Source of the DNA: Viridibacterium sediminicola
GTDB lineage: Bacteria; Pseudomonadota; Gammaproteobacteria; Burkholderiales; Rhodocyclaceae
Length of the DNA: 64,000 bases
Assembly: GCF_039631295.1 (NCBI RefSeq)
Contig: NZ_JBDIVE010000008.1
Coordinates: 1-64,000 of the forward strand
Direction of reading: 5' to 3'
The notes below the pieces were generated by a model. It saw only the letters and a list, made by a program, of their open reading frames with translations, was not told where the DNA came from and did no database searches. This document shows, piece by piece, positions 1 through 8,997 of this stretch. Numbering within the stretch: the stretch's first letter is position 1; each line of letters opens with the position of its first letter. A program made the translations under genes and the position numbers.

Positions 1-613
1 GGTGCTCGGTTGGCAAAGCCGTACTCGCAACTGTGGGGATCGTTCGGGATGTCTGGCCAGTAGTCGTGAATCAGCACGTTCGTGATTCGCCAGCCTCTCA
101 TGGGGTCCCTCTTTAGGTAGAAAATGTTGCGACCAAAGGGCATTGACGGTGGTTTGTCGTTTTTTTGGCCATTTGGATAAACTACAACTTTCGCAGTATC
201 GCCACTGACAATTGGTGTTTCGATCAAGGCTTTTGGAATCGCTTCGCTTCGAGTGGAGGGCGATAAGCTCTCGTCATCAAGGTACGGAAATCTATACCGT
301 GCTTGACAGGTTGTATTTTTATTGCCATCTTTTTTTACTAAGCTTTCATCAAAAAAAATTAATAGCAAGGAGCATTTTTTTCTGGGAAGTATTTTGAGTT
401 TTTGTCTATATTTTTCTGATTTATTTTAAATGCCGACAGGTTTTTTTTGTCGAACTCTCCGTACTCGAAGGTTGCGGGATCATAAGAGTACATGTTTTCA
501 ATTAGCTCCCTGATCTCTTTTTTTGAGTTGCTTGGCAGCTCTTCTCCTTGCACGTTCATCGTGGTGATGGCTAGCCACGCTATTAAAAAATTAATATATA
601 TTTTTGTTTTCAT
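1..613 (-). pseudogene. Frameshifted secreted protein, candidate effector immunity (cut by left edge)
   Basis: The minus-strand frame opens with an ATG at 611-613 that overlaps the stop of the upstream lysozyme-domain gene (ATGA), so the two are translationally coupled. The first residues (MKTKIYINFLIAWLAITT and on) form a Sec-type signal peptide, so the product would act in the periplasm. After 84 codons the frame stops at 359. If one A is added to the run of seven (T7 on the plus strand, 375-381), the protein stays open to the left edge, reading segments such as FPYLDDESLS and WRITNVLIHDYW. It is therefore one gene with a one-base loss, or a sequencing error. Its place after a cell-wall effector and its signal peptide suggest immunity, by inference only. 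The region is much richer in A+T than the T6SS core, which suggests transfer. No family was recognised. Confidence 0.6.
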
Positions 614-1206
614 TTAAGTATCTCCTCAGACAGGTATTTTTCAAATAAACTCAGTAGATAAGTCATATCCATTGGTTTGTTGTCTGCAGTGAGTCGATGT
701 GCGTTCTGGCTGCCGCCCGGCAAGCTTGTCCACTCGCTAGCCAATGAGGGTTTACCCTTTGATGTTTTGACTTCTAAAGCCTCTTTAATTTTACCAGTCC
801 GAATCAGGTGCAGAACGCCCCGGTCTTCAAGTTTTATTACAGCGATTCGATCCTGAATGAGCGGACTAAATTTCTCTCCCTTTGCTGGTATAAGGCCTTT
901 ATCAATCAGCTCCTTCCATGTGCTCGCTAGCACCTGGTAAGCGCCTGCTGCAGTAGAGAACGGGCTGGCGGGTGGCGGCAGTTCCTCCCATGGATGGGTC
1001 TTGTAGCCGTTGAATCGACGGCGCGACGTATTCGGCGTGTCGTAGTTGAGCATCTGGTAGCGCTTACTGTCGTCAATCTCTGCTTGGCACTCAAATTCTC
1101 GGATGCAGCGAAGAAACGCGCGAATGCGCTGAGTAGGGACGGGGTCAAATATTTTTCTAAAAATGCGGATATTGACGTAGTTGGGGTAAAACTGGCCCTC
1201 CGGAAA
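610..1206 (-). pseudogene. C-terminal lysozyme-like (lambda R / GH104-type) domain of an interrupted T6SS effector
   Basis: This minus-strand stretch continues in the same frame as the upstream gene after its TAA (1207-1209). No ATG, GTG or TTG lies in frame before the ATG at 1053, which is too late to include the expected catalytic region. It reads FPEGQFYPNYVNIRIFR, then RAFLRCIREFEC (candidate catalytic Glu), then TAAGAYQV, FSPLIQDRIAV and EWTSLPGG. This motif order is that of the phage lambda R-type lytic transglycosylase fold. The likely role is cleavage of the glycan strands of peptidoglycan. It is best read as the second enzymatic domain of one larger effector that is split by a stop codon. 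If the stop is real, this half has no obvious way to be translated except by readthrough or a non-standard start. The following secreted-protein gene overlaps it by ATGA. Confidence 0.65.
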
Positions 1207-2493
1207 TTAGCCAGATTTATTTGCCTTCCGCGTATCGAACCAACGAGGATGCATACTCACCGGCAAGTGATCACTGATGTAGGTTTCGTAGTCACGGATG
1301 TCGATATGACCGTAGTTCGGGAGTTTGTCATTCTGCTTTTCGGTCTTTCGTTTGGCCCATGTCTCATCTGACCATGCATAAACAATCACGTCACCTGCTG
1401 CAGCCCAGCGAGCATCCGGGACAGAATCAGTGACGTCGACAAAATCCACGCCTTTGGCTGTGAGTGCAGCGCCTGCAAGCGACGCGCATTCTTGATGTGC
1501 TGCGGAGAGTTTTGCCCCCAGAACGCCATCTACGATCTTGCTTTTAGCCAAGGCAACCTTAACGTAGGTGTAGCAGAGACCAATAGAGCGGGAAGATTCC
1601 TTTTCGTTCGCTTTGTGCTCGAACTTGCGCTTGGCCATGGACTCCAGAACACCAGCAGTACCCTCTTTGTACCAATATTCCGTTTGCGTCTTTGCAAATT
1701 CCAGAAGCTCCTTCACTTGCTGTTCCATGCTGGCACTCACTTGCACGTAAGCCTTCGCTGACGTGCCTTGTGCGGCATTCGCGCCCCACAGGTTGAGTGT
1801 CGGCAAGCGCCAGCTTCCCCACCAGTCTTTGGCCTTGTTCACAAAGACCGCCATGGGGTGTCCATGCTCATCGCGGCCGGGTTTGGGCTTGTCTTTTTGA
1901 GCGGACGCTCCGGAAATTTTTTGTGGGGAAGATGTCGCAGTCTGTTTGGCGGGCGCCGCAGGCTTGCTCTTTGGCATTTCAGCCGCCACGGTGGGCTTGC
2001 TCACGGGTTTTGATGGAGTCTGCGCTGGATCAGCTGGCAGGTTCTCGTTTGATGTGCCGGCAGTTGAGCCTGTTGGTGCGGCGGGCTGAAGGTCTCCGGC
2101 GTCTGCCTGAACAGGCCTGGGAATCGCTTCTTTCGCCGTCCCTGCTGAGCCTTCGTGCTTCTCGGTGGTGGTCTCCACGACGAGACTGGGGCTGATGGCT
2201 GTCAGCAGCCCGTCGGTGGCGGGCATGACAGATGTGCCGATTTCTTTGTAGCTTTTGTCGAAGCGTTGCACCGCTAACGTGAGCACTTCTCCCGCTGGGG
2301 CTTGAACGGGAGCGATCCGACCATCCGCATCCGTAAATGCGGTCAACTCGCCACCGCTCCAGCGGACGTTCACGCCCAGTTTGACGATGGGTTCGCCGTC
2401 CAGGGCAAGCAGACGGACGACGAGCTTGGCAGGCTGACCCAGTGATGAGTTCGAGGCGGATTCGCTCTCATCGTTGACGACCGGCTCGTCCAA
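1207..2493 (-). CDS. VgrG-linked effector: Ig-like N-terminus plus Cys/His amidase-like domain
   Basis: The visible frame gives 428 residues. Residues about 22-105 form a beta-rich, carboxypeptidase-regulatory-like module (LVVRLLALDGEPIVK, TDADGR). It ends in an EKHEG motif (111-115) and a long Pro/Ala/Lys linker to about 205. The C-terminal part has the hallmarks of an NlpC/P60- or CHAP-type peptidoglycan amidase: Cys307 in GLCYTYVKVAL, then AGDVIVYAW, and His396 in NYGHIDIRD. The frame ends in TAA, but homology-like sequence continues in frame into a lysozyme-like domain, so the native effector was probably a bifunctional wall hydrolase. The start is unclear. The listed one is TTG, while a better ATG (2537-2539, after GAGAG) is in a frame that would join if one C were removed from CCCC near 2527-2530. 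The gene lies directly downstream of a truncated vgrG. Confidence 0.65.
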   Translation of the reverse strand: MDEPVVNDESESASNSSLGQPAKLVVRLLALDGEPIVKLGVNVRWSGGELTAFTDADGRIAPVQAPAGEVLTLAVQRFDKSYKEIGTSVMPATDGLLTAISPSLVVETTTEKHEGSAGTAKEAIPRPVQADAGDLQPAAPTGSTAGTSNENLPADPAQTPSKPVSKPTVAAEMPKSKPAAPAKQTATSSPQKISGASAQKDKPKPGRDEHGHPMAVFVNKAKDWWGSWRLPTLNLWGANAAQGTSAKAYVQVSASMEQQVKELLEFAKTQTEYWYKEGTAGVLESMAKRKFEHKANEKESSRSIGLCYTYVKVALAKSKIVDGVLGAKLSAAHQECASLAGAALTAKGVDFVDVTDSVPDARWAAAGDVIVYAWSDETWAKRKTEKQNDKLPNYGHIDIRDYETYISDHLPVSMHPRWFDTRKANKSG

Positions 2494-2583
2494 TGAAGAC
2501 TGCGGCGCTTGCTTTGAAGGGCTCTGTTCCAGAACGGGGCGTATTCATATCTACTCTCTTCGCGGCTCTGATTCGGGGGCGGC

Positions 2584-5120
2584 TCAAGGATGCTCAAGGT
2601 CTTGCAGCAAGGTCCATTCGCCAGTCTTGACGACGACTTTCAACTTCTCAACCTTGCTGGTGAAGATGCGGTCGGTGCTGCCGTCTGGTTTGAGTTGGCC
2701 CGCTGCGAGCTTTTGCCCCTTTTGATCGAAGACCTCGTAAGCCATGCCGGTGTGCAGGGCTTGTGTATCCGGGTCCAGTCCCAAGACACCCGCAAGGTTC
2801 AGGCGTTGACTGAAGCGGCCATGCTCGGCCGGTGGCGGCAAGTCGACCGAACTCGACCCAAGGCTTGGAGTGATGACGGCCGCACTCTTCGCCCCCGTCA
2901 AATTCCGCTGACTGCCCAGCAAGGACACCTTGCCCGGCGCCGTGAGCGTGATGTTCCCGCCCGAGATCTGTATCGACGCACCGCCCGCCGTGAGCTGCAG
3001 GTCGTTCTTGCCCTGCAGCAGCACGTCCTTGGTTGTGGAGGTGATCGTCACTTTCTTGTCGGCGTTGAAGTCGGCCTTGTCGCTTTGCGCTTGCACACTC
3101 AGCTTGCCTTTGGCGGCGTGGAGCATCAGGCCTTTGTCTTGTACCGGGCGGCTGCCGTCGGAGGCTTTGCCGTAGGTGTAGAGCGCGATGCCGTCCTTCA
3201 CCGCCCAGGCGCTCTTGCCTTGTGCGGCGAGGTGGATGTCTTGCGCGGTGAGGCTGAGCGTAGCGCCGGCGTTGAGGATGGCGTCCTTGGGCGTGAGCGC
3301 GCCGATGCCGGCGGGCGATTCGGCGACGATCATGGGTTCGCTCCAGGCGGGCACGGTGCCCCCTCCGCCGCCAACGGCGGCGGTGCCACCCTGTGCGCCG
3401 CCCAGCTGTTCGCTGGCGGTGCTGCCGGTTTCGGTGGTGTCCAGGATTTCCTGACTCTTGGCGAGCGCTTCGGCTGCAGCGAGTTTCTCTGGCGCCGGGT
3501 CGCCTTGCAGATCAGCCTTCTGCTTCTGCGCCGATTCGGCCAGCGTCTTGACGAGGCTCAGCGCTGCGTCGAGCTGGTTGATGGCGAGGCTCGCGTCCAT
3601 TTGAGTGCCGCTGGCGTTGTTGCGCGCATCGGTGCTGAGCAGCAGGCCGCTGCCGGCGCGCAGTGCGCCGGACTGCAGCGTGGCGAGCTCGGCGCCGTGA
3701 GCGCGGTAGGTGAGGCGCTGGTTGTCGGTCTGGTGGCGGATCGCGCCGAGGCTCAAGCAACTGGCGAATTGCGTGGTGGCGAGCTGCGTGCGCGGCTCGT
3801 TGGGCGTGAGGTCGAAGACCAACTGGTTGTAGCCACCGCTGCCGGACTGGCTGGCAGACATGGCTTGGGTCTTGATGCCAGCGAGCGTGTCGGGGTGGGC
3901 GTGGCGCTCGCCGCCTGCGGCGGCGTGGGAGTGGGGTGTGGGGAGTGGGGAGTCGGTCGAATCGCCCGCAAACCACGCGGGGGCGTTGCCGGTGGCTGCG
4001 CCTGCGCCGCTGGTGACCTGGTTGTTCTGAGCATTCGCGGAGCCTTGCCCGTTGTAGAGCGTGCCGACCACGACCGGGCGGTCGATGTCGCCCTCGATGA
4101 ATTCCACCAGCACCTCTTGCCCCACGCGCGGGATGAAGTGGCCGCCCCAGTTGGCGCCGGCCCACGCGGTCATTACGCGCACCCAGCTCCAGGCCGCCTT
4201 GTCGCCCGAGGCATCTTCCGCGCCCGAAGGATGCGTGAGGCGGCTGTGACTCTGCTTGCCACGCTGCCAGTGGAACTGCACGCGGATGCGGCCGTCGCGG
4301 TCGGTGTGTACGGGCTGGTTTGCATCGCCGACGACGATGGCCGATTGCGCGCCGCGCACGCTGGGGCGGGGGCGCAGAGTGACGCCGCGTGCATCTTGTG
4401 CGATGGGCCGGAAGGGGACGGGCGCGGGGAGGAGGGTGAAGTGGTTGGTGTAGAGCGGGGAGTGGGGAGTCGGGAGTGGGGAGTCGGGGGGGGGTGTGAG
4501 TCCCTTGGTCAGGCTGGGGTTGAGGTTGTTGCGGGCTTGATGGGTGACGCGAATGAGGGCGTAGCGGTTGCGGTCCGCTGGGTCAGTGTCGGCCGGCATG
4601 TCCGCATCGAAATGATTGTCGAGCGTAAAGGTGGTGCCGGGCGAGAGCGTGCGCACGGTGCCGCTGCCGGTGAGGGCTTGGCGTGCGGCTTCGAGCGCTT
4701 CGATCTGGCGGGCGGCGTAGCGCTCGCCCTGTTCGCGCGTGGGCCAGATGTAGGCGCCAGGGGCATCGAAGCGCGTGAGCGGCATGTCGGCCACCGCTTC
4801 GTCAGGCGTGCTGCTGGCGGAGGCGCTGCGCGTGTCGAGGCTGCGATAGTCCCAGCTGGCGATTTCGATGCTGTGGGTGGCGAGGCTGCGCTGCGGCACG
4901 ATGGACTGAATGGTGTCCTGCGACTCGGTGGCGTTGGCGCGGTGGAAGCGGATGCGCGCCTGCGCGTTCTCAGTGAAGGCGTCGCGGTGGTCGGCGATGA
5001 CCATCGTGTGTGAGGCGCCTTCGAGTGCACCGGTGGCGGCGTGCTCGAACCAGTAGTAGAGGCCTTCCTCGGCCATCAGGCGTTCGATGAAGGCGAGGTC
5101 GGTTTTGTCGTTTTGCGGGA
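2584..5120 (-). pseudogene. vgrG: 5'-truncated vgrG (vgrG-1), orphan cassette carrier
   Basis: From about 5,120 leftward the frame matches vgrG-2 from the TDLAFIERLMAEEGLYYWFE segment onward. It covers the end of the gp27-like region, the gp5 OB-fold (RIRVQFHWQRG, MTAWAGANWGGHFIPRVGQEV), the DUF2345 region and the beta-helix (GNITLTAPGKVSLLG). The first 200 or so residues of a normal VgrG are missing. Upstream the same strand carries a DUF3592 gene that runs into this sequence, so the 5' end was lost by recombination. The C-terminus differs from vgrG-2 after SQRNLTGAKSA. It ends in a small transthyretin-like domain (TGMAYEVFDQKGQKLAAGQ), the kind of module that in some VgrGs binds the cognate effector. 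Without the N-terminal base it is unlikely to trimerise into a working spike, but it can serve as a recombination substrate. Confidence 0.8.
3053..5025 (-). repeat. Large duplicated vgrG segment, copy A
   Basis: I found no difference between this segment and 9,410-11,382 (constant offset 6,357 bp). Translations in several frames of both strands also agree throughout. The first mismatches are at 3,052 on one side and 5,026 on the other, and divergence rises quickly beyond them. About 1.97 kb of identity next to diverged flanks indicates recent duplication or gene conversion. Confidence 0.85.
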
Positions 5121-5630
5121 GGGACTGATTTTGCGCCGCTTCGCAGTCTGTGGGTTGGGCTTGGCTGACCAAACGATGAAGACTGCGATGCAGCCCCAGA
5201 TTGTGAATCCAGCACCCATAAAAAGCGCTATAGCGCTGCCGAACCAAGGATCTGCTGCATTGGCAAGTCGAACACGTTGCGGACTACCGTCATCGGCATC
5301 CTGTACGTACAGGAGGATGGTTTGACCGATTGCGTAGTTTGAGGAGCTGTCGCGCGTGTCGGGCTCATAAAGCCTCACGCGTCCATTTGAATCACGGTAT
5401 TCCACTATTGGTGCGTAAAGCGCTAATCCTCTCTCCCCGATCCGAGGGCGAGAGACCGAGCGATCCACGACAACACCTTGGACTTCGTGTGCGCGGGCCA
5501 GGAAGCGCGTTGTGCTCACCGCTTGAAAAACGCCACCGACCAGCAAGCCAATTCCGACAAGCAGCAGGATTGAACTTGCGGCCAACTCGATCGCAATCTG
5601 CTTGAACGGGTTTTCCCGGGCTTTACTCAC
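5076..5630 (-). CDS. DUF3592 membrane protein whose 3' end runs into vgrG
   Basis: The start chosen is GTG at 5630, because it overlaps the stop of the upstream gene (GTGA) and gives a sensible N-terminus (MSKARENPFKQIAIE). The product has 184 residues. A membrane helix lies near the N-terminus (LAASSILLLVGIGLLVGGVF). A DUF3592-type extracytoplasmic domain follows (GVVVDRSVSRPRIGERG, YAPIVEYRDSNGRV, IGQTILLYVQDADDG). A second helix is AIALFMGAGFTIWGCIAVFI. The last dozen residues come from vgrG sequence read out of frame, so the native C-terminus has probably been replaced. Position behind an effector and a secreted FGE-like protein suggests a part in immunity, but this is only context. The function of DUF3592 proteins is unknown to me. 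Confidence 0.7.
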   Translation of the reverse strand: MSKARENPFKQIAIELAASSILLLVGIGLLVGGVFQAVSTTRFLARAHEVQGVVVDRSVSRPRIGERGLALYAPIVEYRDSNGRVRLYEPDTRDSSSNYAIGQTILLYVQDADDGSPQRVRLANAADPWFGSAIALFMGAGFTIWGCIAVFIVWSAKPNPQTAKRRKISPSRKTTKPTSPSSNA

Positions 5631-6820
5631 TTTCGCCAGGGCTTTGGGTCGTTCAGGGCGCAGCGGAAGGAGCTGGTTCTCTCGGGGTTGTCGATCTCCC
5701 ATGATTCACGGCCCATCAGTGTATGAAAGATGCTGTACGCCCCCACTCGTGCCACCTTTTTGCTACCTGTCGCTGGACCTGTTGGATTGCGTTTCGCGCT
5801 TACGTTGTAGTAGTTCTCGTCATACCAGTCGGCTACCCACTCGCGACTCCCGCTGCTCACCACGTCTTGCATGCCGATCCGGTTTTCACCATTGAGGCTG
5901 GGGGGGCGGGGCGACAGAATGTCGTTGCTCTTGCCCGCTTTGGCCTGAATGGTTGGCAAAATCTCATCCACCATGTCGAAGTCGGGCTGGTACTTGTTCT
6001 GCCATTTCAAGCCCGGCCAGTGATACATGGGGTAGGCAATCAGCTTGCCACCTTCGCGCGCGGCGTATTCCCATTGCGCTTCGCTTGTTAACGCAAAAGG
6101 CTTGCCGGTCAGCTGACCCAACCAGCGGCAGTAGCCATCTGCATCGGCCCACTGCACGCCACCCACGACGTAGCCAGGACGTTGAGAGGTGACGTAGCTT
6201 TCGCGCAAAAGCGCTGGCCTACCCGTATCTCGCAAGAACAATTCATACTCGCCATAGGTCACCCGGCCCTTCATGATCGAGTAGCCGTCCAGGATGACTT
6301 CATGCGCTGGGTTGTCGCTTTCGCCACTCAAAGTCAGCTTGTCCTTGAACACCAGAGGACCGAAGTCACCCATGATGAATTTGCCGCCCTTAAGGTGGAT
6401 CATGCGCGTCTTGAGCGAAGCAATCAGCGCATCCAGCTCCGCTTTGTCGGGCTTGCCCAGGGAGCGATAGTAGTCCAGCAAAAATTGTTCGTTGTCGCGC
6501 AAAGGGTGTCTCGGTGACTTGGGAAAACCATAGCCCTTCAAGGCCAAGAATCGCTCGCGCTCTTCATAGCTGGGCAACGGTATCCGTGCCAGACGAATGA
6601 GTTCCTGACGTTGCTCTTCGACTGTTTTTGGCAGCGTGGCCAGCATCGCCCGTTGTTTCTCGCTAGGCTGCCAGCGCGCCAAAGGATCTTCAGTCTGCGG
6701 CCGGTCCTGAGCGGCAGGAGCGGGCGCGACGAGGCTATCTTGGGCGCACGCCGTGCCGAAGAACCAGATGCCTAGCATAGAAAACACTGCGGTCACAGAG
6801 TGGCGCAAGGTGATAGACAT
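5627..6820 (-). CDS. Secreted formylglycine-generating-enzyme (SUMF1)-like protein
   Basis: The ATG at 6820 is preferred over an upstream TTG. It follows a GAGGG-containing ribosome site and begins a Sec signal peptide (MSITLRHSVTAVFSMLGIWF, cleaved near ACAQ). The 397-residue product has the FGE-sulfatase/SUMF1 fold signature: GGKFIMGDFGP, HEVILDGYSIMKGRVTYGEY, VGGVQWADADGYCRWLGQLT, FALTSEAQWEYAAREGG, SREWVADWYDENYY and SSFRCALN. Proteins with this domain occur beside T6SS effectors, where they may act as periplasmic partners or immunity factors. True formylglycine generation needs a particular Cys pair that I cannot confirm here, so enzymatic activity is doubtful. The gene follows the large effector gene by a few bases and overlaps the DUF3592 gene. 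Confidence 0.75.
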   Translation of the reverse strand: MSITLRHSVTAVFSMLGIWFFGTACAQDSLVAPAPAAQDRPQTEDPLARWQPSEKQRAMLATLPKTVEEQRQELIRLARIPLPSYEERERFLALKGYGFPKSPRHPLRDNEQFLLDYYRSLGKPDKAELDALIASLKTRMIHLKGGKFIMGDFGPLVFKDKLTLSGESDNPAHEVILDGYSIMKGRVTYGEYELFLRDTGRPALLRESYVTSQRPGYVVGGVQWADADGYCRWLGQLTGKPFALTSEAQWEYAAREGGKLIAYPMYHWPGLKWQNKYQPDFDMVDEILPTIQAKAGKSNDILSPRPPSLNGENRIGMQDVVSSGSREWVADWYDENYYNVSAKRNPTGPATGSKKVARVGAYSIFHTLMGRESWEIDNPERTSSFRCALNDPKPWRK

Positions 6821-6831
6821 TGTCCCGACCC

Positions 6832-8940
6832 TCAAACGATACGGTTGTTGTTGTTACCGAAGCCTGAGCGCTGCCAGGCGATGTGTGTGCCCATCCCGTT
6901 AGAGAAGCGATAAGCCGGGTCGTCCGCAAATGCCAGTTCGTATCCGGGGGTCGGTACACTCTTGAGGGCGACTAGTACGCTGTTTATGGCGTCTACTCCT
7001 CCAGCAAGCGCCGCGAGGCGCATTCTTCCGGCATTTTGATCCACGCGAGTATCCATCGTGGTGGCGATGCGTGAGGTGATGTTGTCGGCTTCTTGCGTAG
7101 TTTGCGCTGCGCTGAACAGCCAACGTGAGAGGTCCTCTATATCCTTCCTCAGTTCTTGAAAATCTTGTTTCATCTGCTCAAGCAGGCCCAACAACAGCGC
7201 CTTGGCTTCGGCTACCGAAGTCAGGACGTAGTCTTTCGACGCCTTAATGCGATTCAGCACTTCTTTCGAAGCAGTATTCACGAGATTCTTCCACGCTTCG
7301 ATTAGTTCATCGACCTCTCGACCCAAATACGCAGAGAGCTTCTTGCCTTCGGCAATCGCCAGCGCCTTCATATAGACAAAGGCTTTCCAAGCCCGGTCCC
7401 CGAAGTACTTCAGATTCTGATCCAGCGCATTAACCACCTGGTGCTTGAACCACAGATCGAACTCGACGATGTGTTCCACCCCGATCTCTGCATCGATGCT
7501 GCCCTTCAAGCCTAGACCCACACAGGCCCCCAACTTCATCTTGATGCGAAATTTTCCGTCTGTGTAACCGATCTCGAACATCGCGGCACCGCCAATACCA
7601 GCTTGCCCTTTGCCTTCAGCATTGATCTTCGCAAATGGCTTGAACTCGGTGGACTTCTCCTTCTGCCATTCCACCGCGCCGCCGATCTTGCCACCTGCTT
7701 CAGCCCCCGCAAAAGCGCTCAGTTCCGCCTTGCCGCCAACTTCGGCCTCCACCTTCGAGTCAACTCTGGCTTTCGGGTTGGCCACTGCGGCAGCAGTTTT
7801 TTTGGCTGGTACGCCTTTGACTCCCTGCGTCATGTCGGCCTTGAGTTTGAACTCCAGCCCTCCCTCTGCCAGTACGCTGGCGCCGCATGTGGCGCTGACC
7901 TCCCCCGTGATAAGCAGGCGCACGTAGCCCAGCTCCAGCTCTTGCTTGCCGCCTTTTGCGTTCTTGCCTGCTGCGACGTGTAAGTGCAGGCCTTTCTTCG
8001 CGGGCAGGTACAGGCTTAGATCGCCCTGCGCTGAGGCAAGGTCGACGCCTGCACGTGCAGAGCCGGTGAACTTTGCGCCAATTTCTCCGCGCCCTTGGAG
8101 TAGCTTCTTGAAGCTCTCCGTCGAGAGTTCTGAGCTGGCTGTGCCGCCAACGCCAGCAAAGAATCGCAACAGGGATGCTCCTCCAGAAAACTGCAGGCAG
8201 GCTTCGTCCGGGGTGTCTTTGTCGGCTTTATCTTTTGCGGCCTTCGCATCATATTTTGCATTGAAGGCTTCAACAAACTCGGGCGCCCAGCCTGCCGCCC
8301 ATGATTTGAACAAGTCTGCTTCCGTCAGCTTTCCCTTCAGCGGGACCGACCTGAACGCGTCCCCCAGCTTTTTTGCATCGAGCTTATAAGCGCCGCTTTC
8401 ATCCTTTGTGTAGAAGGATTTGAGTTTGGTCGCATCGCCAGGCAGGTTGTGATAGGTGCGAGTTTTGTTCTTGACCTTGTCTGAGCGTAAGAAAGTAACG
8501 CGTCTGGTCTTCGAGAGTTTTTGGCCTTTGCTCGTCGCGAGTGGGAGCAGCTCCATCAAACCGCTGGCACCGTCGTTGAACTTGGGTAGGTCCTTGAATT
8601 CTTTAAACATGGCCTCACGCGCCCTCTCTTGGGCCGCAGTCGCCTGCTCCAGCGCTTTCTGTGACTCATGTTTCTGCGCCGCGTCAGCACTTGCCTCTGC
8701 AACTTGAAGCGCCTGGGTGGCAGCATAGACCTGTTCCCCGCTTCGGAGCAGATCGTCCGCCAGTTTGCTTAGCAGCTCGGCTTCCTGCCGAATGTCTGCA
8801 ACATTCTCAGGGGGGCACTCCAGAATTTCGCCGGTGGCCGGGTTCAAGAAGTACAACGGATCGGGCTTGACCAAGCCCTGAACCACCGACTGCGGGGTGG
8901 TGTTGCACGTCCCTGTGCAAATTGCGTCAGCAGCTGCCAT
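6832..8940 (-). CDS. Large VgrG-linked T6SS effector (BTH_I2691-like), toxic activity unknown
   Basis: The 702-residue product starts just downstream of the vgrG-2 stop, the usual place for a VgrG-delivered effector. The N-terminal region (residues about 1-110) includes NPATGEILECPPENVADIRQ and an Ala/Glu/Gln-rich coiled coil. The middle carries a Gly/Ala-rich block (AFAGAEAGGKIGGAVEW, FAKINAEGKGQAGIGGAAMF, IKMKLGACVGLGLKGSIDAE). From memory this resembles the family named after Burkholderia BTH_I2691, which includes membrane-active T6SS effectors. I could not check this. A long helical region (about 510-640) precedes the C-terminus. There is no recognisable nuclease, lipase or amidase motif. 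Downstream lie a secreted FGE-like protein and a DUF3592 membrane protein, which would fit immunity to a toxin that acts from the periplasm or at the membrane. Confidence 0.65.
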   Translation of the reverse strand: MAAADAICTGTCNTTPQSVVQGLVKPDPLYFLNPATGEILECPPENVADIRQEAELLSKLADDLLRSGEQVYAATQALQVAEASADAAQKHESQKALEQATAAQERAREAMFKEFKDLPKFNDGASGLMELLPLATSKGQKLSKTRRVTFLRSDKVKNKTRTYHNLPGDATKLKSFYTKDESGAYKLDAKKLGDAFRSVPLKGKLTEADLFKSWAAGWAPEFVEAFNAKYDAKAAKDKADKDTPDEACLQFSGGASLLRFFAGVGGTASSELSTESFKKLLQGRGEIGAKFTGSARAGVDLASAQGDLSLYLPAKKGLHLHVAAGKNAKGGKQELELGYVRLLITGEVSATCGASVLAEGGLEFKLKADMTQGVKGVPAKKTAAAVANPKARVDSKVEAEVGGKAELSAFAGAEAGGKIGGAVEWQKEKSTEFKPFAKINAEGKGQAGIGGAAMFEIGYTDGKFRIKMKLGACVGLGLKGSIDAEIGVEHIVEFDLWFKHQVVNALDQNLKYFGDRAWKAFVYMKALAIAEGKKLSAYLGREVDELIEAWKNLVNTASKEVLNRIKASKDYVLTSVAEAKALLLGLLEQMKQDFQELRKDIEDLSRWLFSAAQTTQEADNITSRIATTMDTRVDQNAGRMRLAALAGGVDAINSVLVALKSVPTPGYELAFADDPAYRFSNGMGTHIAWQRSGFGNNNNRIV

Positions 8941-8997
8941 TTCGTGGATTCCTCACGCGTAAATATTGGTGTTCGAGCTTGGTGGGTTTGGGCTGCT

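Noticed and set aside
2590..5013. Very long plus-strand open frame opposite vgrG-1 (and its twin at 8,944-11,370)
   Set aside because: Composition is that of an antisense shadow of high-GC coding DNA. The frames lie opposite convincing vgrG domains, have no ribosome site and match no protein family.
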